DNA from: Halalkalicoccus sp. CGA53
GTDB lineage: Archaea; Halobacteriota; Halobacteria; Halobacteriales; Halalkalicoccaceae
Assembly (NCBI RefSeq): GCF_036429475.1
Contig: NZ_CP144125.1
Coordinates: forward strand, 1,612,001-1,676,000
DNA length: 64,000 nt
Reading direction: 5' to 3'
Both the position numbers and the translations under genes were made by a program. Below, one piece after another: positions 16,935 to 24,777 of this stretch (the first letter of the stretch is position 1; every line of letters begins with the position of its first letter). The notes below the pieces were generated by a model. That model made no database searches. It saw only the letters and a list, made by a program, of their open reading frames with translations, and was not told the DNA's origin.

Positions 16935-18281
16935 ATGGCGCTCACCCTCGACTACGAGAGCGGGACGATCCGGGTCGAGGGCGAAGGTGAGATCCTCGAC
17001 TCGGTGCCGTTCGTCGAGACCGACGACCGCTCGCTCACCGGTAGAGCGCCGGCCTTCCGCTACGCCGACCTGTGTAGCTACCTCGATCGAGAGGGAATCC
17101 GCTACGAGGACCGCGTCCTCGAAACCCGTCCGCTTTCTGGGCTCGCCTCCTCGTACGACCTTCGCCCGTATCAGCGCGAGGCGCTCGCCGACTGGCGGGA
17201 GAACGACGACCGGGGCGTGATCGAACTCCCGACCGGGAGCGGGAAGACGGTCATCGCGATCGCCGCGATCGAGTCGCTCTCGACCCCGACACTCGTCGTC
17301 GTCCCGACGCTCGACCTGCTCTCGCAGTGGCACGAGGTCCTCGGTACCGAATTCGACGTCCCGATCGGGCAGTTCGGCGGCGGCCTGCAGGACGAGACGG
17401 CGATCACGGTCTCGACGTACGACTCGGCCTACCTCAAAGCCGACTCGGTGGGCGACCGCTTCGGGCTGGTGATCTTCGACGAGGTCCACCACCTGGGAGG
17501 TGAGGGATACCGGCAGGTCGCACGTCTGCTCGCCGCACCGGCTCGAATGGGGCTCACCGCGACGTTCGAGCGGCCTGACGGCGCCCACGAGACGATCGAG
17601 GAGCTCGTCGGTCCGGTCGTCCACCGGCTCTCGGCCGAGGACCTCGCGGGCGAGCACCTCGCACCGTACGACGTGAAGCGGATCGAGGTCGAGCTGACGG
17701 AGGAGGAACGGGCCGCCTACGAGCGCGAGCAGTCGACGTTCGTCGAGTATCTCAGGACCGCGAACGTCCGGATGACTCGCGGAAGCGATTATCAGGAACT
17801 CGTCAAGCGCTCCGGGAACGACCCGAGAGCCCGGGAGGCGCTGCTCGCGAAGCAGCGAGCCCGGGACCTGATGATGAACAGCGAGGCGAAAGTCGATCTC
17901 CTGGGGGAGCTGCTGGACCGCCACCGCGAGGACCGGGTGATAGTCTTCACCGCGCACAACGACCTCGTCTACCGGCTTTCGGAGGCGTTTCTGATCCCCG
18001 CGATCACCCACCGGACGGGAACGAGAGAGCGCCGCGAGATCCTCGAACGCTTCCGTGAGGGCACCTACTCGCGTATCGTCGCCTCGAACGTGCTGGACGA
18101 GGGCGTCGACGTCCCGGACGCGAACGTCGCGGTCGTGCTCTCGGGCAGCGGGAGCGAACGGGAGTTCACCCAGCGACTCGGCCGGGTCCTCCGGCCGAAA
18201 GACGACGGCGGCCGGGCGATACTCTACGAGGTCGTGAGCAGGGAGACGGCGGAGGAGAACGTCGCGGCGCGCAGACGGTGA
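16935..18281 (+). CDS. xpb: XPB-family DNA helicase
   Basis: A 448-residue superfamily 2 helicase of the archaeal XPB/Rad25 type. An N-terminal damage-recognition-like region (residues 1-75) precedes the helicase core. Walker A is PTGSGKTV (about 97-104), motif II is DEVHH (about 182), and motif III is LTATFERPDG. The second core domain has VIVFTAHND and the motif VI region QRLGRVLRP. XPB unwinds or distorts DNA in repair. Its nuclease partner Bax1 is encoded nearby at 20790. The ATG at 16935 is chosen because an upstream in-frame extension would run through the stop of the small gene at 16815 and has no XPB character. Confidence 0.92.
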   Translation: MALTLDYESGTIRVEGEGEILDSVPFVETDDRSLTGRAPAFRYADLCSYLDREGIRYEDRVLETRPLSGLASSYDLRPYQREALADWRENDDRGVIELPTGSGKTVIAIAAIESLSTPTLVVVPTLDLLSQWHEVLGTEFDVPIGQFGGGLQDETAITVSTYDSAYLKADSVGDRFGLVIFDEVHHLGGEGYRQVARLLAAPARMGLTATFERPDGAHETIEELVGPVVHRLSAEDLAGEHLAPYDVKRIEVELTEEERAAYEREQSTFVEYLRTANVRMTRGSDYQELVKRSGNDPRAREALLAKQRARDLMMNSEAKVDLLGELLDRHREDRVIVFTAHNDLVYRLSEAFLIPAITHRTGTRERREILERFREGTYSRIVASNVLDEGVDVPDANVAVVLSGSGSEREFTQRLGRVLRPKDDGGRAILYEVVSRETAEENVAARRR

Positions 18282-18365
18282 CGTCGCGGCCGGCGGTCGG
18301 GGGAAGGCACTCGGTACCGGCTCCCATCGCCGTTTTATCACCTCGCGGATGTTCAGTACGCCGTG

Positions 18366-19076
18366 ATGGAGTCGGACCCGTTCGGCCGGGCGCTCCGCGA
18401 TCACCACCTCGGGGGACGCGAGGACCCGCTCGTCGACCGTGACGGCGATCGAACCCGAGAGCAACCGATCGAGCGGTGGTACTTCGACGAGTTCGACGGC
18501 GACCCGTTCCTCGAACGGTGGCTCGACGGGCCGCTGCTCGACATGGGTGCGGGCGTCGGGAGACAGACGCTCTACTTCCAGGAACGGTTCGAGACGGTCG
18601 CGATCGAGGTGGGCCAGCGCCTCGTCGACACGATGCACGAACGGGGCGTCGAGGACGCCCGCCTCGCGGACATGTTCGCGCTACGCGAGACGTTCGAGCG
18701 CGATCGGTTCCGATCGGCGCTCGCGATCGGTACGCAGGTCTGCCTCGCGGGGTCGATGAGTGGGTTGAGACGGTTTCTCGCCGACCTCGCACACGTGACG
18801 ACGCCCGACGCGACGGCGGTGATCGACAGCTACGACCCGACGCTCGCGGCGACGGCGGAGACGTTCGGCTACCGCGCGGACCCTGCACCCGGCCTCGCCC
18901 ACCGTATCTACCACTGCGAGTACGGGGAGTGGGTGGGTGAGACGCTCCTCTTTCGGGGCTTCAGCCCCGACAGACTCCGCGAGGCCGCGATCGGAACGGA
19001 CTGGCGCGTCGCCGAGGTGAACCCACATCCGCCGGAAGAGCCCGTCCAGTTCCGGGCGGCGTTAGTCAAGCGATAG
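18366..19076 (+). CDS. SAM-dependent methyltransferase
   Basis: A 236-residue class I methyltransferase. Motif I is LLDMGAGVGRQTLYFQ (about residues 58-73), followed by an acidic residue at the end of strand 2 (VAIEVGQ). Motif IV-like DSYDP is near 157. The N-terminal WYFDEFDGDPFLERWL forms the cap before the Rossmann core. The substrate cannot be deduced. A GTG directly before the ATG (18363) is an alternative start. It lies 84 bases after XPB on the same strand and converges with the CoA ligase at 19112. A link to XPB is only positional. Confidence 0.8.
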   Translation: MESDPFGRALRDHHLGGREDPLVDRDGDRTREQPIERWYFDEFDGDPFLERWLDGPLLDMGAGVGRQTLYFQERFETVAIEVGQRLVDTMHERGVEDARLADMFALRETFERDRFRSALAIGTQVCLAGSMSGLRRFLADLAHVTTPDATAVIDSYDPTLAATAETFGYRADPAPGLAHRIYHCEYGEWVGETLLFRGFSPDRLREAAIGTDWRVAEVNPHPPEEPVQFRAALVKR

Positions 19077-19111
19077 CCGCTTCCGAGAGCACCCCCTTTC
19101 CGATCTCGGCC

Positions 19112-20704
19112 CTACCCGATCATCCGCTCCTCGCCCTCCCAGTACTCCTGTCTGAGTTCGTACTTCTGGATCTTTCCGGTCGCGGTCTCGGGGAGGTCGG
19201 AGACGAACTCGACGCTCGAGGGGACCTTGTACCGGGCCAGTCGCTCGCGCAGGAACGACAGTATCTCGTCGCCGCTCGGCTCGGCACCCTCGCGCGGGAC
19301 GACCAGCGCCTTCGGCGTCTCGCCCCACTCCTCGCTCGGAACGGGGATCACCGCGGCCTTCGCCACGTCCGGGTGGTCGTAGAGCTGATCCTCGACCTCG
19401 ATACTCGAGATGTTCTCCCCACCCGAGATGATGATGTCCTTCTCCCTGTCCTGGATCGTCACCATCCCGTGGGGGTCGATCGTCGCGAGGTCGCCGGTGT
19501 GGAAGTACCCAGAGACCTTCGCCGAGAACGCCTCCTCGGTCGCCTCGGGCTTTCCCAGGTACCGGTCCATCACCTGGTTCCCCCGGACGACGATCTCGCC
19601 GATCGTCTGGTCGTCCCGCGGGACGTCCCGACCCTCGTCGTCGACGACGCGGATCTCGGTTCCGAGTACGGCGGCGCCCTGTTTCGGCTTGATCTCGAAC
19701 GGGTCGCCCGCGCCGAGGCGTCTGGGGGCGTTACTCGTCGCGATCAGCGGTGCGGTCTCGGTCAGCCCGTAGAGGTGTAGCAGCCGCCATCCGAACTCCT
19801 CCTCGACCGCGCGGATCGTCGCCACCGGCGGTGCGCTCCCGGCGGTCGTGATCCGCACCTCGCGATCGCCGGTCGTCTCCAATTCGGTCGCCTCGTGGTG
19901 GTCGATCAGCCGGTTCAACACCGTGGGCGCGCCACAGAGGTACGAGACGTCGTACTCTCCGATCCGCCGGAACGTCTCGCCCGGGTCGAACGCCCGCTGA
20001 CAGACGTGCGTGCCCCCGATCCCCGTCACGGCGTAGGTGTGGCCCCAGCCGTTGCAGTGGAACATCGGCAGCGTCCAGAGGTAGGTGTCGTCGTCGCGAA
20101 GCTCCATGTGCGCGGTGACGAGCATCGCGTGGTAGTGTTCCGTTCTATGGGTCCTCACCACACCCTTCGGGTCGCCGGTCGTCCCGGAGGTGTAGTTGAT
20201 CGTCGCGTCGTCGTCCTCGGCGATCTCCGGCCGTTCGGGTGCCTCGGAGGATGCCTCCGCGAGCGCCTCCTCGTAGTCTTCCCACTCGCCGTCGATCTCG
20301 GCCGCCCGGTAGCCGAGGACCGTCTCCGTCGGGACGTCGTCTCTCACCGCCTCGACCTTCCCCGCGAGTTCGTGGTCCGCGATCACCGCGACCGCCTCGC
20401 TGTCGCGCAGGATGTAGCCGTAGTCCTCGGGCGTGAGTCGGTAGTTCATCGGAACGTTCACCGTCCCTACGAGGTTCGTCGCGAACAGCGTCTCCAGGAA
20501 GTAGTGGGTGTTCGTCGCGAGAAGCGCGACCCGATCGCCCGGGGAGACGCCCCGTTCGGCCAGCGCGTTCGCTAGCCGGTGGACTCGCTCCGCGAACTCG
20601 CCGTAGGTGTACTCGGTGCCGTCGTCGGCGATCACTCCCACCGCGTCGCCGTAGCGATCCACCGCCCGGTCGAAGAACTCGAGCGTCGTCAGTGGAACGT
20701 TCAT
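19112..20704 (-). CDS. Medium/long-chain fatty acid-CoA ligase
   Basis: A 530-residue AMP-forming ligase of the AlkK/FadD type. It activates fatty acids to acyl-CoA for beta-oxidation or lipid remodelling. The P-loop is YTSGTTGDPKGVV (about residue 176), the adenylate motif is YGLTETAP (about 318), the hinge GDLATIDPHG is near 413, and the C-terminal lysine lies in ATGKIQKYEL (about 513). The start at 20704 (MNVPLTTLEFF) is chosen because the enzyme fold begins there. The upstream frame crosses the promoter shared with the divergent Bax1 gene. Confidence 0.92.
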   Translation of the reverse strand: MNVPLTTLEFFDRAVDRYGDAVGVIADDGTEYTYGEFAERVHRLANALAERGVSPGDRVALLATNTHYFLETLFATNLVGTVNVPMNYRLTPEDYGYILRDSEAVAVIADHELAGKVEAVRDDVPTETVLGYRAAEIDGEWEDYEEALAEASSEAPERPEIAEDDDATINYTSGTTGDPKGVVRTHRTEHYHAMLVTAHMELRDDDTYLWTLPMFHCNGWGHTYAVTGIGGTHVCQRAFDPGETFRRIGEYDVSYLCGAPTVLNRLIDHHEATELETTGDREVRITTAGSAPPVATIRAVEEEFGWRLLHLYGLTETAPLIATSNAPRRLGAGDPFEIKPKQGAAVLGTEIRVVDDEGRDVPRDDQTIGEIVVRGNQVMDRYLGKPEATEEAFSAKVSGYFHTGDLATIDPHGMVTIQDREKDIIISGGENISSIEVEDQLYDHPDVAKAAVIPVPSEEWGETPKALVVPREGAEPSGDEILSFLRERLARYKVPSSVEFVSDLPETATGKIQKYELRQEYWEGEERMIG

Positions 20705-20789
20705 GATCGTTTCTACTGTCACATCGACACACCGCCACAAAATACCTGCTGTCGGGGTGTTTTTCACTCCCCCCTGCGAACCACGAGCG

Positions 20790-22292
20790 ATGCTCAGGAA
20801 GGAGCACCTCCGCGTCTCGCGGGCGGGCGGGGGATACCACCTCCAGTTCGCCGGCCGCGAGCACCGCCCGCTCGCCGCGCGCGTGATCGGCACCTTCCAG
20901 GGCCACGTCGGCCAGCCACGCGAACGGCTGGAGGAGGCGCTGGCCGAGCGCGAGGCCGGGGCGGAGGACTTCAAACTCGTCCGCGGGCTGGCGGCACTAC
21001 TCGAACGCGAGTGTACGTTCGAGACCCGCGCGCCCATCGACCCCGAGCGCGCCCGCAGGGTGGCGTTCGAGGAGGCGGAAGTCGTCGGCGTCGCGAGCGA
21101 CCGCGAACGGGACGAAGCGCTCTCGCGAGCGGGCGAGCGGCTTCGAGCCGACCCCGACGAAGTCTCGGAGTCGCTCTACGCCGACCTGGAGGGCCGGCAG
21201 GTTCTCACGGAGATCGGCGACCGGTACGACCCGGACTCGCTCCTCGCGCAGTACGACCTCTCGCTCGCCCAGACCGCGCTCTTCGACGCGACGGAGGTCC
21301 GCGTGCGGTCGTCCGATCCCCGGACGCTCGTCTCGGCCGCCAAGCGCCTCGGCCTGCTCTACGAGGTCGAGCGAACCCCCGATGGCCGCGAACTCGTTCT
21401 GACCGGCCCGGACACCGTCTTCGGGGCGACCCGACGGTACGGCACCCGGTTCGCCCGGCTCCTCCGGAGCGTCGCGAGTACCGAGAAGTGGTCGCTCACG
21501 GCGACGGTCGACGACTACGGGACCGAGCGGACGCTCGAACTCTCCGAGGAGGACCTGCGGGTTCCGGAGGCAGAGCCAGTGACGGAAGTCTCCTACGACA
21601 GCGCGGTCGAGGCGGAGTTCGCGACGCGTTTCTCGGCGCTCGACCTCGACTGGGAGCTGATCCGCGAGCCGGAACCGCTCGAGACCGGCGCGAGCGTGAT
21701 GATCCCGGACTTCGCGTTCGACTACCGCTTTTCGAGCCTCAGAGTGTTCTTCGAGATCATGGGTTTCTGGACCCCGGAGTACGTCGAGAAGAAACTCGGC
21801 CAGCTCGAGGACGTCGAGGAGGTCGACCTGATCGTCGCCTACGACGCCTCGCTCGGCGTCGGCGACGAGCTGGGAGAACGGGACGTTCGGGCGATCCCGT
21901 ACACCGGCCGCATCCGGGTGAAGGACGTTCGGGACGCCCTTCGGACCTACGAGCGCGACCTCGAAGCCGAGAGCGCGGCCGCCCTCCCGGAGTCGCTCGC
22001 GCCCGAGGAGGACGTCCTCCCGATCGCCGACCTCGCCGACAGCCTCGGCGTGAGCGAGCGCGCTCTCTCCCCGGTCTCGTTTCCCGAGCACGAGTGCGTC
22101 GGCCGGACGCTCGTTCGACCGGCGGTCCTCGACCGGATCGACGCGGAGATCGAGGGCGGCGAGTCGCTCTCTGCCGTCGAAGAGGTCCTGAAATCACACG
22201 ACGTGAGCGAGACGAGCGCCGTGCTCTCGCGGCTCGGCTACCGGATCGCCTGGCAGGGTCTCGGCTCGGGGACGCTCGAACCAGTTGAATAA
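20790..22292 (+). CDS. bax1: Bax1-type nuclease (DUF790), partner of XPB
   Basis: A 500-residue DUF790 protein. In archaea this family is Bax1, an endonuclease that binds XPB and cuts DNA bubbles or forks in repair. The N-terminus (MLRKEHLRVSR) and the first 150 residues match the XPB-binding part. The PD-(D/E)xK nuclease signature is visible as an upstream Glu, IPDFAF (about 307) and FFEIMGFWTPEY (about 320). A TATA-like TTTTTCAC lies 26-32 bases before the ATG. It is divergent from the CoA ligase and about 2.5 kb downstream of XPB on the same strand. Confidence 0.9.
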   Translation: MLRKEHLRVSRAGGGYHLQFAGREHRPLAARVIGTFQGHVGQPRERLEEALAEREAGAEDFKLVRGLAALLERECTFETRAPIDPERARRVAFEEAEVVGVASDRERDEALSRAGERLRADPDEVSESLYADLEGRQVLTEIGDRYDPDSLLAQYDLSLAQTALFDATEVRVRSSDPRTLVSAAKRLGLLYEVERTPDGRELVLTGPDTVFGATRRYGTRFARLLRSVASTEKWSLTATVDDYGTERTLELSEEDLRVPEAEPVTEVSYDSAVEAEFATRFSALDLDWELIREPEPLETGASVMIPDFAFDYRFSSLRVFFEIMGFWTPEYVEKKLGQLEDVEEVDLIVAYDASLGVGDELGERDVRAIPYTGRIRVKDVRDALRTYERDLEAESAAALPESLAPEEDVLPIADLADSLGVSERALSPVSFPEHECVGRTLVRPAVLDRIDAEIEGGESLSAVEEVLKSHDVSETSAVLSRLGYRIAWQGLGSGTLEPVE

Positions 22293-22294
22293 GC

Positions 22295-22312
22295 AATAAA
22301 AACCTTTTTATT
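22295..22312. terminator. A/T-rich inverted repeat, likely bidirectional terminator
   Basis: An eight-base inverted repeat with two bases between the arms (AATAAAAA-CC-TTTTTATT) starts two bases after the Bax1 stop. It gives a T tract on both strands, as used for archaeal termination. It could serve Bax1 and also the convergent gene ending at 22396. Confidence 0.55.
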
Positions 22313-22395
22313 AACACAGGGTATTGGTTGGATTACTTCCCGATCCTGTTCCCCTCCCCACCCCCGGGATCCGGGAAGTGACGTTTTCGAGACCG

Positions 22396-22932
22396 CTACT
22401 CCCACTGTCGACCCTTGGGTACGACGGATCTGAGTTCGCCGTGGAGGTAGAGTCCGACGCCGAGCGGTTCGAGCGCGCCGGCGAGGTCGTGAGCGGCGAT
22501 CAGGTAGCCCCAGTCGCCGTCCCACTCCACGCGCTGGTCGTGTCCCCGGACGAACGCGCTGGCCTCGCTCTCGCCGAGTTCGATCACGTTCTCCGTCGCT
22601 GCGCCGCCGAAGCGAAGCGCGGCGCTCGTCGTGGGTTTCCAGTGTTCCTGTCTGGTGCGAAGGAGCGTGATCCCGAGCGCTTCGATCTCCATCTCGGAAT
22701 CGGCCTCCCCCGCGTACGCCCAGAGCTTCCCCGCGCCCTTCTCCCAGAACGTGTGGCCCTCGAAGGTCTCGGGGGGGATCCCGAAGCGCTCGTCGAAGTA
22801 CGCGAGCACCTCCTCGCGCGTCGGCCTCCCGGGAACGACCCGCTCCGCGCCCGTGACCGGGAGCCGGTCGAACCGCTCGCCCACGTTCTCCTGTCTCCCG
22901 TCCCGGTCGCCCCCGTTTCGGTCGTCGCTCAC
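22396..22932 (-). CDS. Uncharacterised protein coupled to an RNA methylase (PUA-like candidate)
   Basis: A 178-residue protein. The first 40 residues are charged and probably disordered (VSDDRNGGDRDGRQENVGER). The rest is compact: REEVLAYFDERFGIPPETFE, then GHTFWEKGAGKLWAYAG and a C-terminal LGVGLYLHGELR. It begins with GTG at 22932, which overlaps the stop of the methylase gene (GTGA), so the two are translated together. Archaeal NSUN enzymes often use an RNA-binding PUA-type partner domain, and this protein may supply one. I think it corresponds to a haloarchaeal DUF (DUF7122), but I am not certain of the number. Confidence 0.7.
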   Translation of the reverse strand: MSDDRNGGDRDGRQENVGERFDRLPVTGAERVVPGRPTREEVLAYFDERFGIPPETFEGHTFWEKGAGKLWAYAGEADSEMEIEALGITLLRTRQEHWKPTTSAALRFGGAATENVIELGESEASAFVRGHDQRVEWDGDWGYLIAAHDLAGALEPLGVGLYLHGELRSVVPKGRQWE

Positions 22933-23837
22933 GCGTCCACCTCCAGTTTCGCACAGAAGAAGCCCCCCGTGTCGTTCTGATGGGGGTAGAACCGTTTGGC
23001 GTGCTCGACCGAGGGGTCGTACTCCTCGTCGCGCCACTCGTGGACACCGGGGTCGTGTGCGAGGGCGGTCTCGTAGGGGACGACCGAGCAGTCCTCGGTG
23101 GCGAGGACGTGATCGAGCACCGCCTCGTTCTCCTCGGGTGCGAAGGTACAGGTCGAGTAGACGACTGAGCCTCCGTCTCTCGTGGCTTGCACCGCCCGTC
23201 GGAGCACTCCCTTCTGGATCCCCGCGACGCTCTCGACGTGACCGAGCGACCACTCGTCGGCCACGTCCGGGTTCTTCCGGATCGTCCCCTCGCAGGAACA
23301 GGGAGCGTCGACGAGCGCCCGGTCGAACGCCTCGAACGGGAACGGTCGGAGCGAGTAGTTGCGCGCGTCGGCGCAGGTCACCGCGAGGTTCGTCACCCCG
23401 AGTCGTTCGGCGTTGTGCCGCAGCGCCGAGAGCCGTCCCAGGTTCTGGTCGTTCGCGACGACGGTTCCCGTGTCGGCCATCAGCGCCGAGAGCTGTGTCG
23501 CCTTCCCACCGGGCGCCGCACAGGCGTCCCAGACCCGCTCTCCCTCCTCGGGCTCGAGGACCGCCGCCGGCAGCGAGGAGACCTCCTCCTGACCGTGGAG
23601 CCAGCCGTGGTAGTACGGCCAGGTCCGCCCCGGCTTTTCGACACCGAGTTCGAGGACCCGGTCGTTCCACGACCGGCGCTCGAACTCGATCCCGGCCTCC
23701 TCGAGCGCCCGAAGCGCCCGTTCGACGCTCGCTCGGATCGTGTTGACCCGAACGACGGTGGGCAGCGGCTCGGAGCAGGCCGCGACGAACGCCTCGTGGT
23801 CGTCGACGAGCGGTTCGTACCGGTCGAGGAACTCCAT
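22929..23837 (-). CDS. RNA (cytosine-5-)-methyltransferase, NSUN/RsmB family
   Basis: A 302-residue SAM-dependent methylase for C5 of cytosine in tRNA or rRNA. The SAM motif is DACAAPGGKATQLSALM (about residues 114-130). The two family cysteines are in DAPCSCEGT (about 186) and YSTCTFAPEENE (about 237). The N-terminal PTVVRVNTIRAS is the small RNA-binding lead-in. The protein is short for the family and lacks an appended RNA-binding domain, which fits with the coupled gene downstream providing one. It diverges from the PAC2 gene across about 80 bases. Confidence 0.9.
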   Translation of the reverse strand: MEFLDRYEPLVDDHEAFVAACSEPLPTVVRVNTIRASVERALRALEEAGIEFERRSWNDRVLELGVEKPGRTWPYYHGWLHGQEEVSSLPAAVLEPEEGERVWDACAAPGGKATQLSALMADTGTVVANDQNLGRLSALRHNAERLGVTNLAVTCADARNYSLRPFPFEAFDRALVDAPCSCEGTIRKNPDVADEWSLGHVESVAGIQKGVLRRAVQATRDGGSVVYSTCTFAPEENEAVLDHVLATEDCSVVPYETALAHDPGVHEWRDEEYDPSVEHAKRFYPHQNDTGGFFCAKLEVDA

Positions 23838-23919
23838 CGGCGGAGAGAGCGTCCGTCCCCGCTTGTGGATTTCGACTCGCGCCGCCGTCGTTTATGTGGC
23901 CGGACTGCGTAGCCTTGTC

Positions 23920-24666
23920 ATGGCACGCATCACCGTCCGCGACGACTCGGACTCGGCGTCGGTATCGGGAGCGACCCTGATCGAGGGGCTGCCCGGCGTC
24001 GGTCTCGTGGGAAAGATCGCCACGGACCACGCCATCCAGGCCCTCGACATGCGCTACTACGCGAGCGTCCACTGCGATGGGCTCCCTCGGATCGGGGTCT
24101 ATCACAGCGAGGAGGACGAGGTGAAGCCCCCCGTGCGGATCTACGCCGACGTCGAGACCGACCTGCTGGCGCTCCAGAGCGACGTCCCCGTCTCCGGGTC
24201 GGGCGCACCCCAGTTCGCCCAGTGTATCTCGGGCTGGCTCGCCGAACACGACGTGACCCCGATCTACCTGAGCGGCCGCCCGGCCGAGCGCGACGGTGCG
24301 CCCGAACTCTACGGCGTTTCTACGGGAGGGGGATCGGAACTGCTCGACGAGGCGGGGATCGTCCCTCCGCGGGAGTCGGGGTTCGTGAGCGGGCCGACCG
24401 GCGCGCTGCTCGCCCGGGCGGCCGAGACCGACCTCACCGGCGTCGGGCTGATCGTCGAGAGCGACCCGAAGTTCCCCGACCCCGAGGCCGCCCGGATCCT
24501 CCTCGACAGCGGCATCGGCCCGATCACCGGTGTCGACGTGGACACGAGCGACCTCGTCGAGCGCGCCGAGGAGATCCGCGAGGGCCGGGAACAGCTCGCG
24601 AGACGGCTCCAGGAGGTCGACGACGACGAGCGCACCGAAGCCCGCCCGCTCGGGATGTACCAGTAG
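23920..24666 (+). CDS. PAC2-family protein (proteasome assembly chaperone-like)
   Basis: A 248-residue member of the PAC2 superfamily, related to eukaryotic proteasome assembly chaperone 2 and to archaeal PbaB-type proteins. Family hallmarks are LIEGLPGVGLVGKIATDHAI (about residues 18-37) and YGVSTGGGSELLDEAGIV near 130. The acidic GPTGALLARAAETDLTGVGL follows. A short coiled tail (EEIREGREQLARRLQEVDDD) closes the protein. It may help to assemble proteasomes or other complexes. The proteasome ATPase PAN is encoded 30 kb away in this window. A GTG-started RND gene follows after 111 bases. Confidence 0.88.
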   Translation: MARITVRDDSDSASVSGATLIEGLPGVGLVGKIATDHAIQALDMRYYASVHCDGLPRIGVYHSEEDEVKPPVRIYADVETDLLALQSDVPVSGSGAPQFAQCISGWLAEHDVTPIYLSGRPAERDGAPELYGVSTGGGSELLDEAGIVPPRESGFVSGPTGALLARAAETDLTGVGLIVESDPKFPDPEAARILLDSGIGPITGVDVDTSDLVERAEEIREGREQLARRLQEVDDDERTEARPLGMYQ

Positions 24667-24777
24667 CTCCGGTCTGGCCGTCCCGGTCCGTCCGCGGCAT
24701 CGACACCGCTAAGCCCGTGCTGTTTGTAGAACAGTACAGACACCATGTCCTCGTCGTGCCCGGCGGTGACCGGCTGA

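Noticed and set aside
24720-24734. CTGTT-TGTAG-AACAG inverted repeat before the RND gene
   Set aside because: The stem is only five bases. It could be an operator, but there is no second site or regulator nearby to support it.
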